The notes: generated by a model not told the origin, from the letters alone. A stretch of 64,000 bases of DNA from Pectobacterium betavasculorum (GCF_000749845.1 NZ_JQHM01000001.1:1426001-1490000), one strand, 5' to 3'. Counted from the first letter of the stretch, positions 7,289 through 16,271 are shown. Translations and numbers: made by a program.

Positions 7289-8106
7289 GACGATAACTCC
7301 TGTTTAGCCAGGGACGTGAGGCCGCCCTGATAACGGGCCAAGTCCGGGCGATACGCCGCGCCCGGCGCATACGACCATCCCAGATCGGTACTGATTTTGG
7401 TGCTGCCGGTATTGAACGTGGCCACGCGTTGCATCTCGCCGGTTTTCTCCGAGACCAGCTTCAGTTCCCAGCCCATCGCATTAATGGCGTTGGCCACCTT
7501 CAGCCCGCGCCGTTCGATATCGTGCTGACTCAGGGCGATCACACTACAGCGGCAGCGCCAACCATTCGGCGGGTAGAACGCCTGCCAGAACGGGTCATCT
7601 AACCGGAATACCATGCCATGCAGCGCCAGATGACTGTGGCGCGTGTGGGTGTCGCGGATAGCGTTGTACATCCCATAGGGCCGATCGTCGATGTTTTCCA
7701 TCTGTTCAGCCCATCGACCACTGCTGTAAAGCACCGACATATTGGTGCGGAAGATGGTATCCAGCCGCCACGGACTACCCTGCTGAATAGTGACGGGTTC
7801 ACCGGTCACCGGATCGGTGGTATCACGCGGCCCCCACCAGCCTTTCTTCTGCAGCACCGGCTCCAGCTCCTTATGAAACCAGCGGTCAGTCTTGCCGCCA
7901 TCTAGCGTTTCCTGCAGGGCGCGGCGGATATCTTCCAGAATATCCAGCCGGGTCACTTTAGCGACGGTAAAGGCGCGGGCGTGGGCGTCCTGCCAGACCT
8001 CTTCCCAATCCCAGCTTATCGCGTAACCCTTTGCCTGCAGATAGCTGATGGCCCGTTTAGGTGGTAGCGTCATGCAGTAGGCCAGCTCAGTCGCGGTGAT
8101 GCTCAT
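7285..8106 (-). CDS. Phage head morphogenesis protein (Mu F-like)
   Basis: The 273-residue protein has the Mu F-like domain: IFRTNMSVLYSSGRW, then HSHLALHGMVFRLDDPFW and PPNGWRCRCSVI with the paired cysteines of the family. F-like proteins are minor head proteins packaged or assembled at the portal vertex. The start overlaps the portal gene's end by 20 bases, and the end overlaps G by 4, indicating coupled translation. Confidence 0.9.
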   Translation of the reverse strand: MSITATELAYCMTLPPKRAISYLQAKGYAISWDWEEVWQDAHARAFTVAKVTRLDILEDIRRALQETLDGGKTDRWFHKELEPVLQKKGWWGPRDTTDPVTGEPVTIQQGSPWRLDTIFRTNMSVLYSSGRWAEQMENIDDRPYGMYNAIRDTHTRHSHLALHGMVFRLDDPFWQAFYPPNGWRCRCSVIALSQHDIERRGLKVANAINAMGWELKLVSEKTGEMQRVATFNTGSTKISTDLGWSYAPGAAYRPDLARYQGGLTSLAKQELSS

Positions 8107-9580
8107 GCAGATGCCCCCAAATATTGGCGACGAACAGGATACGTGCCAGCCGCTCTTGCAGGTCGTCGGCCTTCATCTGCGGATACAGTTCCGCCAGTTC
8201 GCCCAACAGATCGCCGGGACGGACGCCGGACTGGACGCGTTCAAACAGCGGAGCCAGCAGCGGCTCCAGTACGCCGTCGAGCTGGCCACCGTTCATCACA
8301 ATATCCAGCGCGGCATCGAGCGCGTCCTGTGCGTCAACGTCAGCATTGACGGCTTCCGCGAACGCCAGCGATTGGCCGGGTTCTTCCTGCGGCGGCGTTT
8401 CGTCAATATCGCCGTCCTGCAACTGGTACTCACGCTTCCAGTATTGCGGGGTAAACGTCACACCCGCGCGGTTTAGCTTCTCATCGCGTGTCGCCTGTAC
8501 CTCATCAACGGATTCCTGCTCCCATAGCTGATACACCGGCGCGACAACGTTACTGCCGAAATTGAGGTCAACCACCCAGCGGATCAACTGATTGATCGAG
8601 CTGGTCACGATATCGCTGTCGCCATCCCGGATATCGTCGGTGACTTCCAGCCCGGCCTGCGCCGAGGCTTTGTTCGCTGTTGCTTCGGTGGTCTGGTTTT
8701 GCCCCAGCAAGGCGATAGCGATTTCACTGCGCGATACGGCGATCAGATTCTGGTAAATCTCGCTGCTGTCGGCTTTGCCCGCCGCTTCTTTGATATCGAC
8801 AGACGAATCATCAGGAATAGCGGCAACGGCGTCCTCGATCATTGCTTCCAGCGAATCCAGCAGGTTGTCGATTTCCCCTTGCGGCGTGCCGCGAGGATGC
8901 TTGCCGATCACCCACGGTGTGCCGTATTTCTCGGCAAACCGCACCCAGAACTTCATCCCGCCTTTTTTAAAGGTGACAGGCCAGAAGCACATCGACAGGT
9001 CGGGGAAACCATACGGGTTGTCATAGGTCGCATCCTGGCGTGGAACCAGAAATTTGTAGTCTGGAATAGCTTCCCCCTCAAACCCGCTGTCACGGGAGCG
9101 AAAGCGCAGCCGGTTGTCGGTGTCGAACTGGAACCAGTCAGCGGGCTTACCGACGATGTCGCTAACATGCCAGCTTGTCCCGGAGCGTTGCCACATCACT
9201 TCACAGGGCTGGTAGCCGTACAGCACCGCATCGGTCATTTCCCCGATAATGCGCGACATATCCATATCCGTCAGCATATCGCGGATAAAGCTGAACACCC
9301 GGACAGGGGCGCTCCCTCTGTCGACGCCGCGCTCCAGCGTTTTCACCGCAGCCTTACGGCGACGGATACAGCCGCCAACCAGCGGATCGGTGCGTAGCTC
9401 ACGATAAATACGAATATCCTTTCCCTGCGCTTTCAGGATCGGGTCGGGGTTCGGCAGATACATGCCCAATCCGTAGAAATCCATGCTGCGGTCACGTGAG
9501 GCGATCTGCTCGCTGAGTGATTTCTTAGGCTCGGAAAAGGAAACAAATTCGGTGGGTGAAACCCAGAGTCCGCGTGCCAT
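8087..9580 (-). CDS. Phage portal protein (Mu gp29-like, DUF935)
   Basis: The 497-residue protein belongs to the DUF935 portal family of Mu-like phages: the N-terminal region carries GGCIRRRKAAVKTLE, followed by EVMWQRSGTSWHVSDI and KYGTPWVIGKHPRGT. It forms the dodecameric ring at the head vertex through which DNA is pumped. It sits between terminase and F, as in Mu, with its start adjoining the terminase stop. Confidence 0.92.
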   Translation of the reverse strand: MARGLWVSPTEFVSFSEPKKSLSEQIASRDRSMDFYGLGMYLPNPDPILKAQGKDIRIYRELRTDPLVGGCIRRRKAAVKTLERGVDRGSAPVRVFSFIRDMLTDMDMSRIIGEMTDAVLYGYQPCEVMWQRSGTSWHVSDIVGKPADWFQFDTDNRLRFRSRDSGFEGEAIPDYKFLVPRQDATYDNPYGFPDLSMCFWPVTFKKGGMKFWVRFAEKYGTPWVIGKHPRGTPQGEIDNLLDSLEAMIEDAVAAIPDDSSVDIKEAAGKADSSEIYQNLIAVSRSEIAIALLGQNQTTEATANKASAQAGLEVTDDIRDGDSDIVTSSINQLIRWVVDLNFGSNVVAPVYQLWEQESVDEVQATRDEKLNRAGVTFTPQYWKREYQLQDGDIDETPPQEEPGQSLAFAEAVNADVDAQDALDAALDIVMNGGQLDGVLEPLLAPLFERVQSGVRPGDLLGELAELYPQMKADDLQERLARILFVANIWGHLHEHHRD

Positions 9581-11103
9581 TAGTAGTTCTCCAGTAGGCG
9601 GGCAGACGTTCTGCGTCTGCGGGAGGATGCCGTCACCGGCCCTTTGTTAATTTCCCGGCTGGCGTAGTAGGCCAGCGCCAGTGCAATGGCTGCGTCACCG
9701 TGGCGCTTACCGCCATCTGATTTGGCTTTTGAACGCTGCTCCGGCACGCGGGGAACGCCATTCACCACCTGAATGGCTCGCAAATCATCCAGCGTATCCT
9801 CGTCTTTTGGCAGATCGACCAAATTGCCGTCTTCCAGCGCAGCTTTGACGGGCGGCATATTGTCCCGATACCAGCCTTCTGTTGGCATGACCTGCTGCAC
9901 CCGGCTGGCACCGTAACGCTGCATCGCGTATTCCGCCAGATAGGCACCGTTGCCCCGCGCGTCGAATGCCGCCCCCAGTAACATCGGCAGGCCGTCCATC
10001 AGATACCAGGTGATCTGCTCCTGCTGTTTGAACGGCACGTTGCGCAGCTCCAGCACGAACGGCACCTGCCGCACCAGATTCTTCTGTTGCAACAGGGGAT
10101 AATCTACCGACAGGTCACCACTGCGGCCAAAGTCACGCCCCAGAAACGAGCGGGCACCACTCGGTAGCGCATCCAGCAACGGTTTCAGATGGGTGTCCAG
10201 CCAGTCCTGTGTTTCGCTCCAGCGGGTTTCATCGGATTTCAACTCATAACCTTCAGGGCAGGTCAGACGTAAAACAGGGGTATCGGCTGACATTCGGGAT
10301 TCGATCAGGGCACGAGACAGCCAGGCTCCGCCACCATTAGCCGGGATGCAGTCCAATTCTTCGGATGAACCCGCACCATAGAATTTATATACCGATGCCA
10401 TCCACGCTTGCTCGGCTTCTTCCGACCATGCTTTCCCAGTACGCAAGCAGACGCGGTGAAAGAGTCCCTGTGCTACTGCTTCCTTAAAGGTGATGCGATG
10501 TACACTTCCACCTTGTCGTCCCGCACGGATGTCAGTGATCGTAGTATTAAATTCATTGTCATCGCCATCATGGGTGGATATAACCCGTACTTTTCCGCCC
10601 CAGATAAGCATGGCCATTGCCGCTTTAAGCAACTCTTTTAATTGCTCATGGAATGCTGCCTCATCAATTACGATGATGCCCTGACGGCCACGCAGGTTAG
10701 ACGGACGACTGGACAATGCGACGACACGAAAGCCAGAGTCGGGGAATTTGATGGTATAGGTCTTGATGTGCTTGTCGTCTTCGTCCTCTTCCCAGAAACC
10801 TTCTTCAATCTCGCTGGCCGCATAGTTAAATGCCCGTGCCCACATCGCACAGGCCTGAATATACTCAACCGTCATGTCCTGGTTATAAGCGATGTAATAG
10901 ACGTTCATACCACCGGCAGGCGCTGAAGAGGCAGCGGTCAACACGTTATCGGATGCCTCTGCCCAGGTAATACCGGTACGGCGGCTTTTTTCATAAAATT
11001 TGAGTGGGGACGTATCAGCAATCCAGCTTTGTTGATAGGGCAACAGAACGGGAGGTGCCTCATAGCCAGAGGTATCGGGTAATACAGGAGCCAATTGCAT
11101 CAT
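9580..11103 (-). CDS. Terminase large subunit (Mu gp28-like)
   Basis: The 507-residue protein is a phage packaging motor. The ATPase domain has a KSRRTGITWAEA Walker A-like motif near residue 39 and a Walker B GIIVIDEAAFHE near residue 140. The nuclease half has FLGRDFGRSGDLSV (RNase H-type acidic residue) and AFDARGNGAYLAEY. It cuts and pumps DNA from integrated copies into the head. The order gp27-like, terminase, portal follows Mu. Confidence 0.93.
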   Translation of the reverse strand: MMQLAPVLPDTSGYEAPPVLLPYQQSWIADTSPLKFYEKSRRTGITWAEASDNVLTAASSAPAGGMNVYYIAYNQDMTVEYIQACAMWARAFNYAASEIEEGFWEEDEDDKHIKTYTIKFPDSGFRVVALSSRPSNLRGRQGIIVIDEAAFHEQLKELLKAAMAMLIWGGKVRVISTHDGDDNEFNTTITDIRAGRQGGSVHRITFKEAVAQGLFHRVCLRTGKAWSEEAEQAWMASVYKFYGAGSSEELDCIPANGGGAWLSRALIESRMSADTPVLRLTCPEGYELKSDETRWSETQDWLDTHLKPLLDALPSGARSFLGRDFGRSGDLSVDYPLLQQKNLVRQVPFVLELRNVPFKQQEQITWYLMDGLPMLLGAAFDARGNGAYLAEYAMQRYGASRVQQVMPTEGWYRDNMPPVKAALEDGNLVDLPKDEDTLDDLRAIQVVNGVPRVPEQRSKAKSDGGKRHGDAAIALALAYYASREINKGPVTASSRRRRTSARLLENY

Positions 11104-11645
11104 GTGGCTATCCCCAGAATCTCCCGACGCAGCGCCTGTACGGCATCGGCTGACAAACCACCTTTGCGGGCAATCTTCTCGGCATTGCTGGCCGCTTGCT
11201 GCGCTTTGGTTCTGACTTCAGCCTGGAACTTCTTCAGATTGACACTGGCCCGCGACAGGGTGGCGACGTTCTTTGCCACTTTGGACAACAGCGCGACACG
11301 TTCTTTGGGATCGATTTCCTCTTCGTCAGCTTCCTGTAACTGGACGATGCTTTCGAACAGTTCAGTCTGGATCAGTGCGATGACCGCCTCCGAACGCGCA
11401 TCCTGATCGTCCGCCGCGCCTTCGGTCAACATGCGGGCGGCTTCCGTGGCGGCACGAATAGCGCCGAAACGCTTTTCAATCTTCTGGCCATAACGGTGGA
11501 TCGCCGATTTACTGATGAGGTAACCCTGCTCACGCAGCAGGCTCTCCAACTCCGCATAACCGCTGAAGCCGGATTCGGTCAGCGCCCGCTCCAGCCAGCG
11601 GCGAGCCGCTTCCGGCAGTTTGTCGATAGTGCTGCGACGGGCCAT
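11100..11645 (-). CDS. Mu gp27-like protein (DUF3486), candidate small terminase
   Basis: The frame is open further upstream, but ATG at 11645 (MARRSTIDKLPEAARRWLE) gives the family's normal start. The 181-residue, mostly helical protein has an N-terminal helix-turn-helix-like part (YAELESLLREQGYLISKSAIHRYG), then long basic/acidic helices. DUF3486 proteins precede the large terminase in Mu-like phages and are thought to be the small, DNA-recognising terminase subunit. The stop overlaps the large-subunit start by 4 bases. Confidence 0.82.
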   Translation of the reverse strand: MARRSTIDKLPEAARRWLERALTESGFSGYAELESLLREQGYLISKSAIHRYGQKIEKRFGAIRAATEAARMLTEGAADDQDARSEAVIALIQTELFESIVQLQEADEEEIDPKERVALLSKVAKNVATLSRASVNLKKFQAEVRTKAQQAASNAEKIARKGGLSADAVQALRREILGIAT

Positions 11646-11646
11646 A

Positions 11647-11958
11647 TCATTCGCTCCAATATTTTTCAGGCCGGGCGATCCCTGGGCCGCACTCCACGGT
11701 GTACTCAACGATATCAACGCCCAGCCGCGTCAAATCGGCAAACCAGTCACCGCTGGGGCGCTTGGTCAGATCCACCATCTTGCGGTCAGACAGGTAATCC
11801 AGCTCGCGCCGCAGCTCCAGCGGCGTGGTGTCGGGGTAAATGGCCCGTGCGATATCCAGCAACAGCGTCTCACTGGCGGTATACGGGCGGGTTTTATTGA
11901 GTGCGACCAACAGACTCCAGCGCAGTCCCTCACGGCGCACGCGAATGATATCAACCAT
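11647..11958 (-). CDS. Mu gp26-like protein
   Basis: The 103-residue protein begins MVDIIRVRREGLRWSLLVALN and has the phrase LELRRELDYLSDRKMVDL, like Mu gp26 and relatives with a winged-helix look. It ends one base before the gp27-like start. Its role in Mu is unknown; from the fold and place, a DNA-packaging accessory is plausible. Confidence 0.72.
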   Translation of the reverse strand: MVDIIRVRREGLRWSLLVALNKTRPYTASETLLLDIARAIYPDTTPLELRRELDYLSDRKMVDLTKRPSGDWFADLTRLGVDIVEYTVECGPGIARPEKYWSE

Positions 11959-12283
11959 GTTGTCCTCCGTTCATACGGTGCTGTTGCACCAGTTCCAGTT
12001 TGTTGTAAACCGCGTCCAGTTTGGCTTCAATCACCGTCTGCCCACGGATATAATCCTCACGGCGGACATAAGTCACCGGCAGATCGGCACGAAACTCCAG
12101 AAACTCCCGCTCCAGCCGCTGCCAGCCTTTTTCACTCTGAGAACGGCCTTGCTCCAGTGCGCCAAAACGTTCATTCAGGCGCTGCTCTATCTGTGCCAGC
12201 AGAATTTTTCCGGCCGCAAAGACAAACCCTAAAAAACCCAGCAACAGACCGACTAGTTGCCAGAACTCCACTTCAATTTTCAT
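11951..12283 (-). CDS. DUF2730-family phage protein (Mu gp25-like)
   Basis: The 110-residue protein has one N-terminal membrane helix (residues about 8-28, FWQLVGLLLGFLGFVFAAGK), followed by a coiled-coil region rich in Glu, Arg and Gln. This is the pattern of DUF2730, found between lysis and terminase genes in Mu-like phages. Function is unknown; membrane topology suggests it may act with the lysis proteins or anchor another factor. Confidence 0.75.
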   Translation of the reverse strand: MKIEVEFWQLVGLLLGFLGFVFAAGKILLAQIEQRLNERFGALEQGRSQSEKGWQRLEREFLEFRADLPVTYVRREDYIRGQTVIEAKLDAVYNKLELVQQHRMNGGQHG

Positions 12284-12954
12284 TATTTCGTCCTGTCTTG
12301 TAGCGTATCGAGGTAATCCAGCAGGCCATTTACCTGCGCGGCAAGCTGCTGGTAACGTTCTCCTGCGTCGGTGCTGTGGGCGAGGATGTCGCGTTGGGTA
12401 ACACCGGAGTCGCGTAGCCGGGCGTCAAGGGGGGTAGCGGCTGCGGGCGTGTAGCCAGCCCCGCTGGCAGCGGTGGTAATGCCTGTACCTGCAAGGGCAT
12501 CAAAGGCGGCGTTGTACTGCTGCACGAAACCAGCAGTAAACACGCACTCAATAGGACGGCTCTGGCCGCGTTCGTCAATCCAGTGTTGGGTGACATCATC
12601 AATTCTCCGCTTCAGGTTTTCATTTTGCTGGCGCAATGACGCCGTGGTGGTGAGGTAGCGCTGCTCGGCGGCATTGGCAGACATGACAAGTTGCTGGTAA
12701 CGCTGCTGCCACACCTGTAATGCAGCATTGTGCTGTTCCGCACGTTGCTGCTGCTGCTGAGCGACATCCGCCTGAAGGCGCGCCATCGTTGCATCGGACG
12801 CTGATTTCTGTTTCTCCAGTGCGGTATGACCAGCGGATTCTGCCCTGGCGAATCCGCTCTCATAACCGTTCTGGTAAATCAGCCACAGCGCCAGCAATAC
12901 GGCAGCAACCCATAGCAAGGTTTTCCACGGCAACTTTTTAAGCAGGTTCAGCAC
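12283..12954 (-). CDS. Rz-like inner-membrane spanin
   Basis: The 223-residue protein has an N-terminal membrane anchor (residues about 12-28) and a long periplasmic coiled coil rich in Gln, Ala and Glu up to about residue 125, the structure of an i-spanin. A second gene lies entirely inside it in another frame and encodes a proline-rich lipoprotein, the classic nested Rz/Rz1 arrangement. The i-spanin and o-spanin bridge the periplasm and fuse the two membranes at the last step of lysis. It follows the transglycosylase gene, overlapping it by 17 bases. Confidence 0.82.
   Translation of the reverse strand: MLNLLKKLPWKTLLWVAAVLLALWLIYQNGYESGFARAESAGHTALEKQKSASDATMARLQADVAQQQQQRAEQHNAALQVWQQRYQQLVMSANAAEQRYLTTTASLRQQNENLKRRIDDVTQHWIDERGQSRPIECVFTAGFVQQYNAAFDALAGTGITTAASGAGYTPAAATPLDARLRDSGVTQRDILAHSTDAGERYQQLAAQVNGLLDYLDTLQDRTK
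12330..12602 (-). CDS. Rz1-like outer-membrane spanin lipoprotein, nested in Rz
   Basis: This 90-residue frame lies wholly within the Rz-like gene. It has a signal peptide (AARAVLLSACLLLVSC) ending in a lipobox with cysteine around residue 27. The mature part is very proline-rich (TTPPLMPLQVQALPPLPAG), the usual composition of o-spanins. Several ATG codons in a row at the start leave the exact first residue open. Two well-formed overlapping frames with matching features make the call firm, although no search was run. Confidence 0.8.
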   Translation of the reverse strand: MMMSPNTGLTNAARAVLLSACLLLVSCSSTTPPLMPLQVQALPPLPAGLATRPQPLPPLTPGYATPVLPNATSSPTAPTQENVTSSLPRR

Positions 12955-13585
12955 AGCTACGGCCTCCCCACGTCAGATAGCGCGGCGCTAACTCCAGCAG
13001 GATGCGTTGTGGGTAATGACGATTCTCACGCCAGTTAGCGTCAGAACGTCCGGCATTGACGGTAGCGACATGCCCAAACCAGCGCTGACGATCTAACCCA
13101 CGTTGTGCCGCCATTTTCTGATCGCGCTGTACCCAGCCCAGCCCGCCGTTATAACCGGAGAGCGTCATCGCCATCCGTTGGCAGTTGTCAGCCGCAGTAA
13201 CACGCTGCCAGATCCAGCGGTCATAGCGGGTCAATGCACGAATTGACCACGCAGGGTTAAACGGCTGATTAGCTTTTAGTTCCGGCATGATGTCGCTAAT
13301 CCACGCCGATGTAGCAGGCATAAACTGCGCTAATCCCTGTGCGCCAACGGGCGAGACTGCGCGGGGATTCCAGCCGGACTCCTGATGGAGTTGCGCCGCG
13401 AAATCGGCCACCGGCGCATTCAGTCCCCAGTCCAGCCGGGCATTGCGGATAAGGTCGCTGCGGTACTGCTGGGCAGCCTCAGGCGGTTGGGCTGCATCAC
13501 CATCCAACGCGCCGACCAGCAACAGAATGAATAGGAGTAACAACAGCCCTGTTCCTGGATCGTTATTACGAATCCGGTTAGCCAT
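12938..13585 (-). CDS. Endolysin: lytic transglycosylase (SLT) with N-terminal membrane segment
   Basis: The 215-residue protein has a hydrophobic N-terminal helix (residues about 13-27, LLLLLFILLLVGALDGDA). It then has an SLT lysozyme-like domain with the catalytic glutamate in LHQESGWNPRAVSPVGAQGLAQFMP and a later SGYNGG motif. It cleaves the glycan strands of peptidoglycan during lysis. The N-terminal helix could be a cleaved signal or a signal-anchor-release segment. It lies after the holin, with 2 bases between them. Confidence 0.88.
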   Translation of the reverse strand: MANRIRNNDPGTGLLLLLFILLLVGALDGDAAQPPEAAQQYRSDLIRNARLDWGLNAPVADFAAQLHQESGWNPRAVSPVGAQGLAQFMPATSAWISDIMPELKANQPFNPAWSIRALTRYDRWIWQRVTAADNCQRMAMTLSGYNGGLGWVQRDQKMAAQRGLDRQRWFGHVATVNAGRSDANWRENRHYPQRILLELAPRYLTWGGRSCAEPA

Positions 13586-13587
13586 TT

Positions 13588-13932
13588 TTATAGCCCCATC
13601 GCCACGGCCAGACAGACCGCCGCCACGATAATGGCGCGACGGATCAAGGCCGCAGCAAATATCCGTTGATAGCCATTTTTGACCGGGTATTCACCGCGCT
13701 CCATTAGTTCTGGGTCATGCACCAGGTACTGGCCTAGCGCAGCCTTGGGGAACAACGAACGGTCGAGCCAGTAGCCCAACACAGCGGCCAGCGTGATCAA
13801 TGAGATTTTATAAATGACGACAGGGAGCTGCTGTGGTGATACCAGCGCGATGACGACCAATAGCAACACGGCAGTCAGTTGCCAGCCTAAAAGGCGCTTC
13901 AGGCGTGTGAGTCGAAAGAGGTTGAGTTTCAT
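13588..13932 (-). CDS. Phage holin-like membrane protein
   Basis: The 114-residue protein has a basic N-terminus, two adjacent hydrophobic segments (residues about 19-34 and 38-54), a soluble middle with LVHDPELMERGEYPV and a third hydrophobic C-terminal segment (about 93-112). Members with this middle motif sit at the start of lysis cassettes in Mu-like prophages and are annotated as holins. It would form membrane lesions that time lysis. It is first in the holin-endolysin-spanin cassette. Confidence 0.72.
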   Translation of the reverse strand: MKLNLFRLTRLKRLLGWQLTAVLLLVVIALVSPQQLPVVIYKISLITLAAVLGYWLDRSLFPKAALGQYLVHDPELMERGEYPVKNGYQRIFAAALIRRAIIVAAVCLAVAMGL

Positions 13933-14079
13933 TGCTGTCTCCTTATGTAAGTGAAGACAGCATGGCTCATTACGTCATGTGGCGATTTTAAACGGCGTTA
14001 GAAGTGGCAGTAGACGGTGAACGCTGCTCGGCGACGGGAGCTTGTTATTTGGAGTTTTTGACAGTAAAAAACAGATAAA

Positions 14080-15261
14080 CTACATGCACTCAAAGAAGGA
14101 CAGTACCCAGCTAAAAACGGGTTTTGTGTACCAGCAATAAATAGTAATTGCTGTAACGATACCAATAACCAGCACACCGCGAATGATCCTAAAGGTGCGT
14201 TTCTGCGTTTCCAATCGCGTAGTAATACTGCTAAACACCCCCTCCACATCATCTTTGATGAAAGAGAATTCCTTATTTATCTGCTTTTTTTTATATTCGA
14301 TTTCTTCGCCCAGTGCCTTCATGGATTGCATTTGATTCGACAATGCCAGCCAGATTAGTGTCGCAGCAAAAATACACCCCAGCAGGATTATTGTGTTTGT
14401 TATCCCCTGGCCTGACCAACCTGCGGCTTCTTTGAATTGGGTGGCCACAACGACCGATGCCACAGGAATACCAAGGATATGGTTCTGAATATCTGAAAAC
14501 GTCTTGTGGATTTTACCCATTTCTTCAACTTTTGCGGCACGCAGCTGATCCATCACCTTGTCATAGGAGAAGCCAGAAGAGTAGATCCGATACCCTTTAA
14601 GGAATTGTTCATGTAGGCGCTGAATATTGTCCAGACAAAATGCAAACATGTCCTGCGAATCAACGTCTTCGCTGACCGCCTGGATGCTTTCAATCAAAAT
14701 GTCCAGCTTCTGATCCTTGTGCGTGTCGTCGTTGAAACAAGCCATCAAGTTATCCAGATGTTCACGTTTCAGATTTTGCACGGTCTCTGCTGTAAAGCGC
14801 GGCAATAGCTTAATAACTTCTTTTTTCAAAAAAACCAACTGACAGGCAGTATTGTCAAAATAAGCCGCAGCCCCTTTCAGCAGTTCAACAAACTTTAGGA
14901 TCGCCCGGTAGTTCTTGATGAAGGCCGGAACCTCTGTATCATCGTTGCAAAATTTCGTCTCAAGAATGAAGTAATTAGCGGGTTCCTGGCACTGATGCTT
15001 TGGTGCGCTCAGCAATATGCTGTGCGTGGCAAACACAACTCCAAGCCCGCTCCGTGGTGGTGTTACGAGAAGGGTGATGGCACAACCTGGCTCGACCGTT
15101 CCGGTATCAACAGAAACTCCGTACTCACGTGGATCTTCCAGCAATGTGTTAATCAGGTCGCAATCGGACTGGTCAGAGAGCAACAGCGAACCGACACGGA
15201 ACTCCTCCTGGAATTCCATGCGACGGTACAACTCTGTTAGCGTCTCAAACGAAATCGTCAC
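14080..15261 (-). CDS. Unknown membrane protein coupled to NdpA-like gene
   Basis: The 393-residue protein starts with GTG at 15261, two bases after the stop of the NdpA-like gene; the TGAGG ribosome site lies inside that gene's end, so the pair is translationally coupled. Residues 1-255 are soluble and mostly helical after about 115. Hydrophobic segments lie at about 262-276, 287-308 and 358-378, with a charged coiled-coil-like loop at 310-355 (EEIEYKKKQINKEF). I do not recognise the family. The A+T-richer composition and the place between the lysis cassette and the repressor mark it as a moron. A membrane effector of phage exclusion or defence is an inference from context only. Confidence 0.75.
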   Translation of the reverse strand: MTISFETLTELYRRMEFQEEFRVGSLLLSDQSDCDLINTLLEDPREYGVSVDTGTVEPGCAITLLVTPPRSGLGVVFATHSILLSAPKHQCQEPANYFILETKFCNDDTEVPAFIKNYRAILKFVELLKGAAAYFDNTACQLVFLKKEVIKLLPRFTAETVQNLKREHLDNLMACFNDDTHKDQKLDILIESIQAVSEDVDSQDMFAFCLDNIQRLHEQFLKGYRIYSSGFSYDKVMDQLRAAKVEEMGKIHKTFSDIQNHILGIPVASVVVATQFKEAAGWSGQGITNTIILLGCIFAATLIWLALSNQMQSMKALGEEIEYKKKQINKEFSFIKDDVEGVFSSITTRLETQKRTFRIIRGVLVIGIVTAITIYCWYTKPVFSWVLSFFECM

Positions 15262-15263
15262 GA

Positions 15264-16271
15264 TTAAACCTCATTTAGCCACATATCCCTGAATTCATCA
15301 GGCACATTGCGCAGGGTGATGATATTTGTTTCTGGGTCATAGTCAATGTCACCGGAAGTTGTCCCTTCCCGATCAAACTTGAGTTCCCAATATTTGGATT
15401 TGCCTTTGAAAGACACTAACGCCCGGATAACGCGCCCGTCAGGCACAAAACCATCTGACAGACCGAGTTCTTCAGCAGCAAGTTTACTTGATAATTCCTC
15501 AGGCGCATGGGGCCAGACAGCATTAACAAAGGTTTCAAGACTAAGTGGCTCACCGGCTTTGCTTAATGCCTGTAAATGCTCAAATGCTCCCTTAAGAAAC
15601 GCGTCTTTTTCTGCACCTTCAAGATTTTTCTCTGCCGCAAACGCTGTCAAAGTATCGCGTAATTTTTCAGACTCTCGTTTGGCGATTAGAACATCATTAC
15701 AGCCGAGGAACTGCTTAAAGTAGTTTGAAACATTTCCCTGACCTTTAAGGAAACTGATGTAACGCTCCGCACCACTTTCCCACGCGGTTAAATCAATACG
15801 CCCAGCCATACGCAACTTAGCGATGTCCAGATAGGTACTGTCCTGAATGTTAAAATCGTCAGTAACGGTTGACCCGATGGTGGCACTAACGATTGCGATC
15901 AACAGATGTTCGTTGTTTCCTATCTCAATGTGTGCGAACAGAACGTACCCACCGGTAGCCATGTTTTCTCGTTGTGAGCGTTCTGTTAGGTGATGCATCA
16001 TTCGACAGGAACTTTGGTAAAAATCATCAGTGTCGTCCAGATAATCACTGGCCATTCGTTCCATCGGGTAATTATCCGTATCCCCTTCAAAATAGCCGTA
16101 ACCTTTGCCTGTCCGGCCTGCGTATTTGGCACAGATATCGTTGATCAAGCGCTGGGAGGCTTCAGTGACCATACCCTCTTCAGGACTCAAGCGCTCCGAT
16201 GCATCACCATTCTGTTGTTTATCCAGAATATGAACTACGACGTGTTTGACTTCAATGGCCTGCTCAGACAT
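15264..16271 (-). CDS. NdpA/YejK-like nucleoid-associated protein (NA37 family)
   Basis: The 335-residue protein matches the NA37 family of E. coli YejK. The strongest stretch is GGYVLFAHIEI, followed by LLIAIVSATIG, DSTYLDIAKLRMAGRIDLT, YISFLKGQGNVSNYFKQFLG and a C-terminal YDPETNIITLRNVP. Length equals YejK (335 residues). The host protein binds the nucleoid; the role of this prophage copy is unknown. It is the first gene of a two-gene unit with a membrane protein directly downstream. Divergence from YejK in the N-terminal 60 residues suggests an old, specialised paralogue rather than a recent host capture. Confidence 0.85.
   Translation of the reverse strand: MSEQAIEVKHVVVHILDKQQNGDASERLSPEEGMVTEASQRLINDICAKYAGRTGKGYGYFEGDTDNYPMERMASDYLDDTDDFYQSSCRMMHHLTERSQRENMATGGYVLFAHIEIGNNEHLLIAIVSATIGSTVTDDFNIQDSTYLDIAKLRMAGRIDLTAWESGAERYISFLKGQGNVSNYFKQFLGCNDVLIAKRESEKLRDTLTAFAAEKNLEGAEKDAFLKGAFEHLQALSKAGEPLSLETFVNAVWPHAPEELSSKLAAEELGLSDGFVPDGRVIRALVSFKGKSKYWELKFDREGTTSGDIDYDPETNIITLRNVPDEFRDMWLNEV

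Noticed and set aside
8699-9397. 232-codon plus-strand open frame opposite the portal gene
   Set aside because: Antisense shadow; composition rich in His, Arg and Gln, with no start signal.
13998-14252. 84-codon minus-strand frame downstream of the membrane protein gene
   Set aside because: It overlaps the 3' end of the well-formed 393-residue gene in another frame and lacks a ribosome site.
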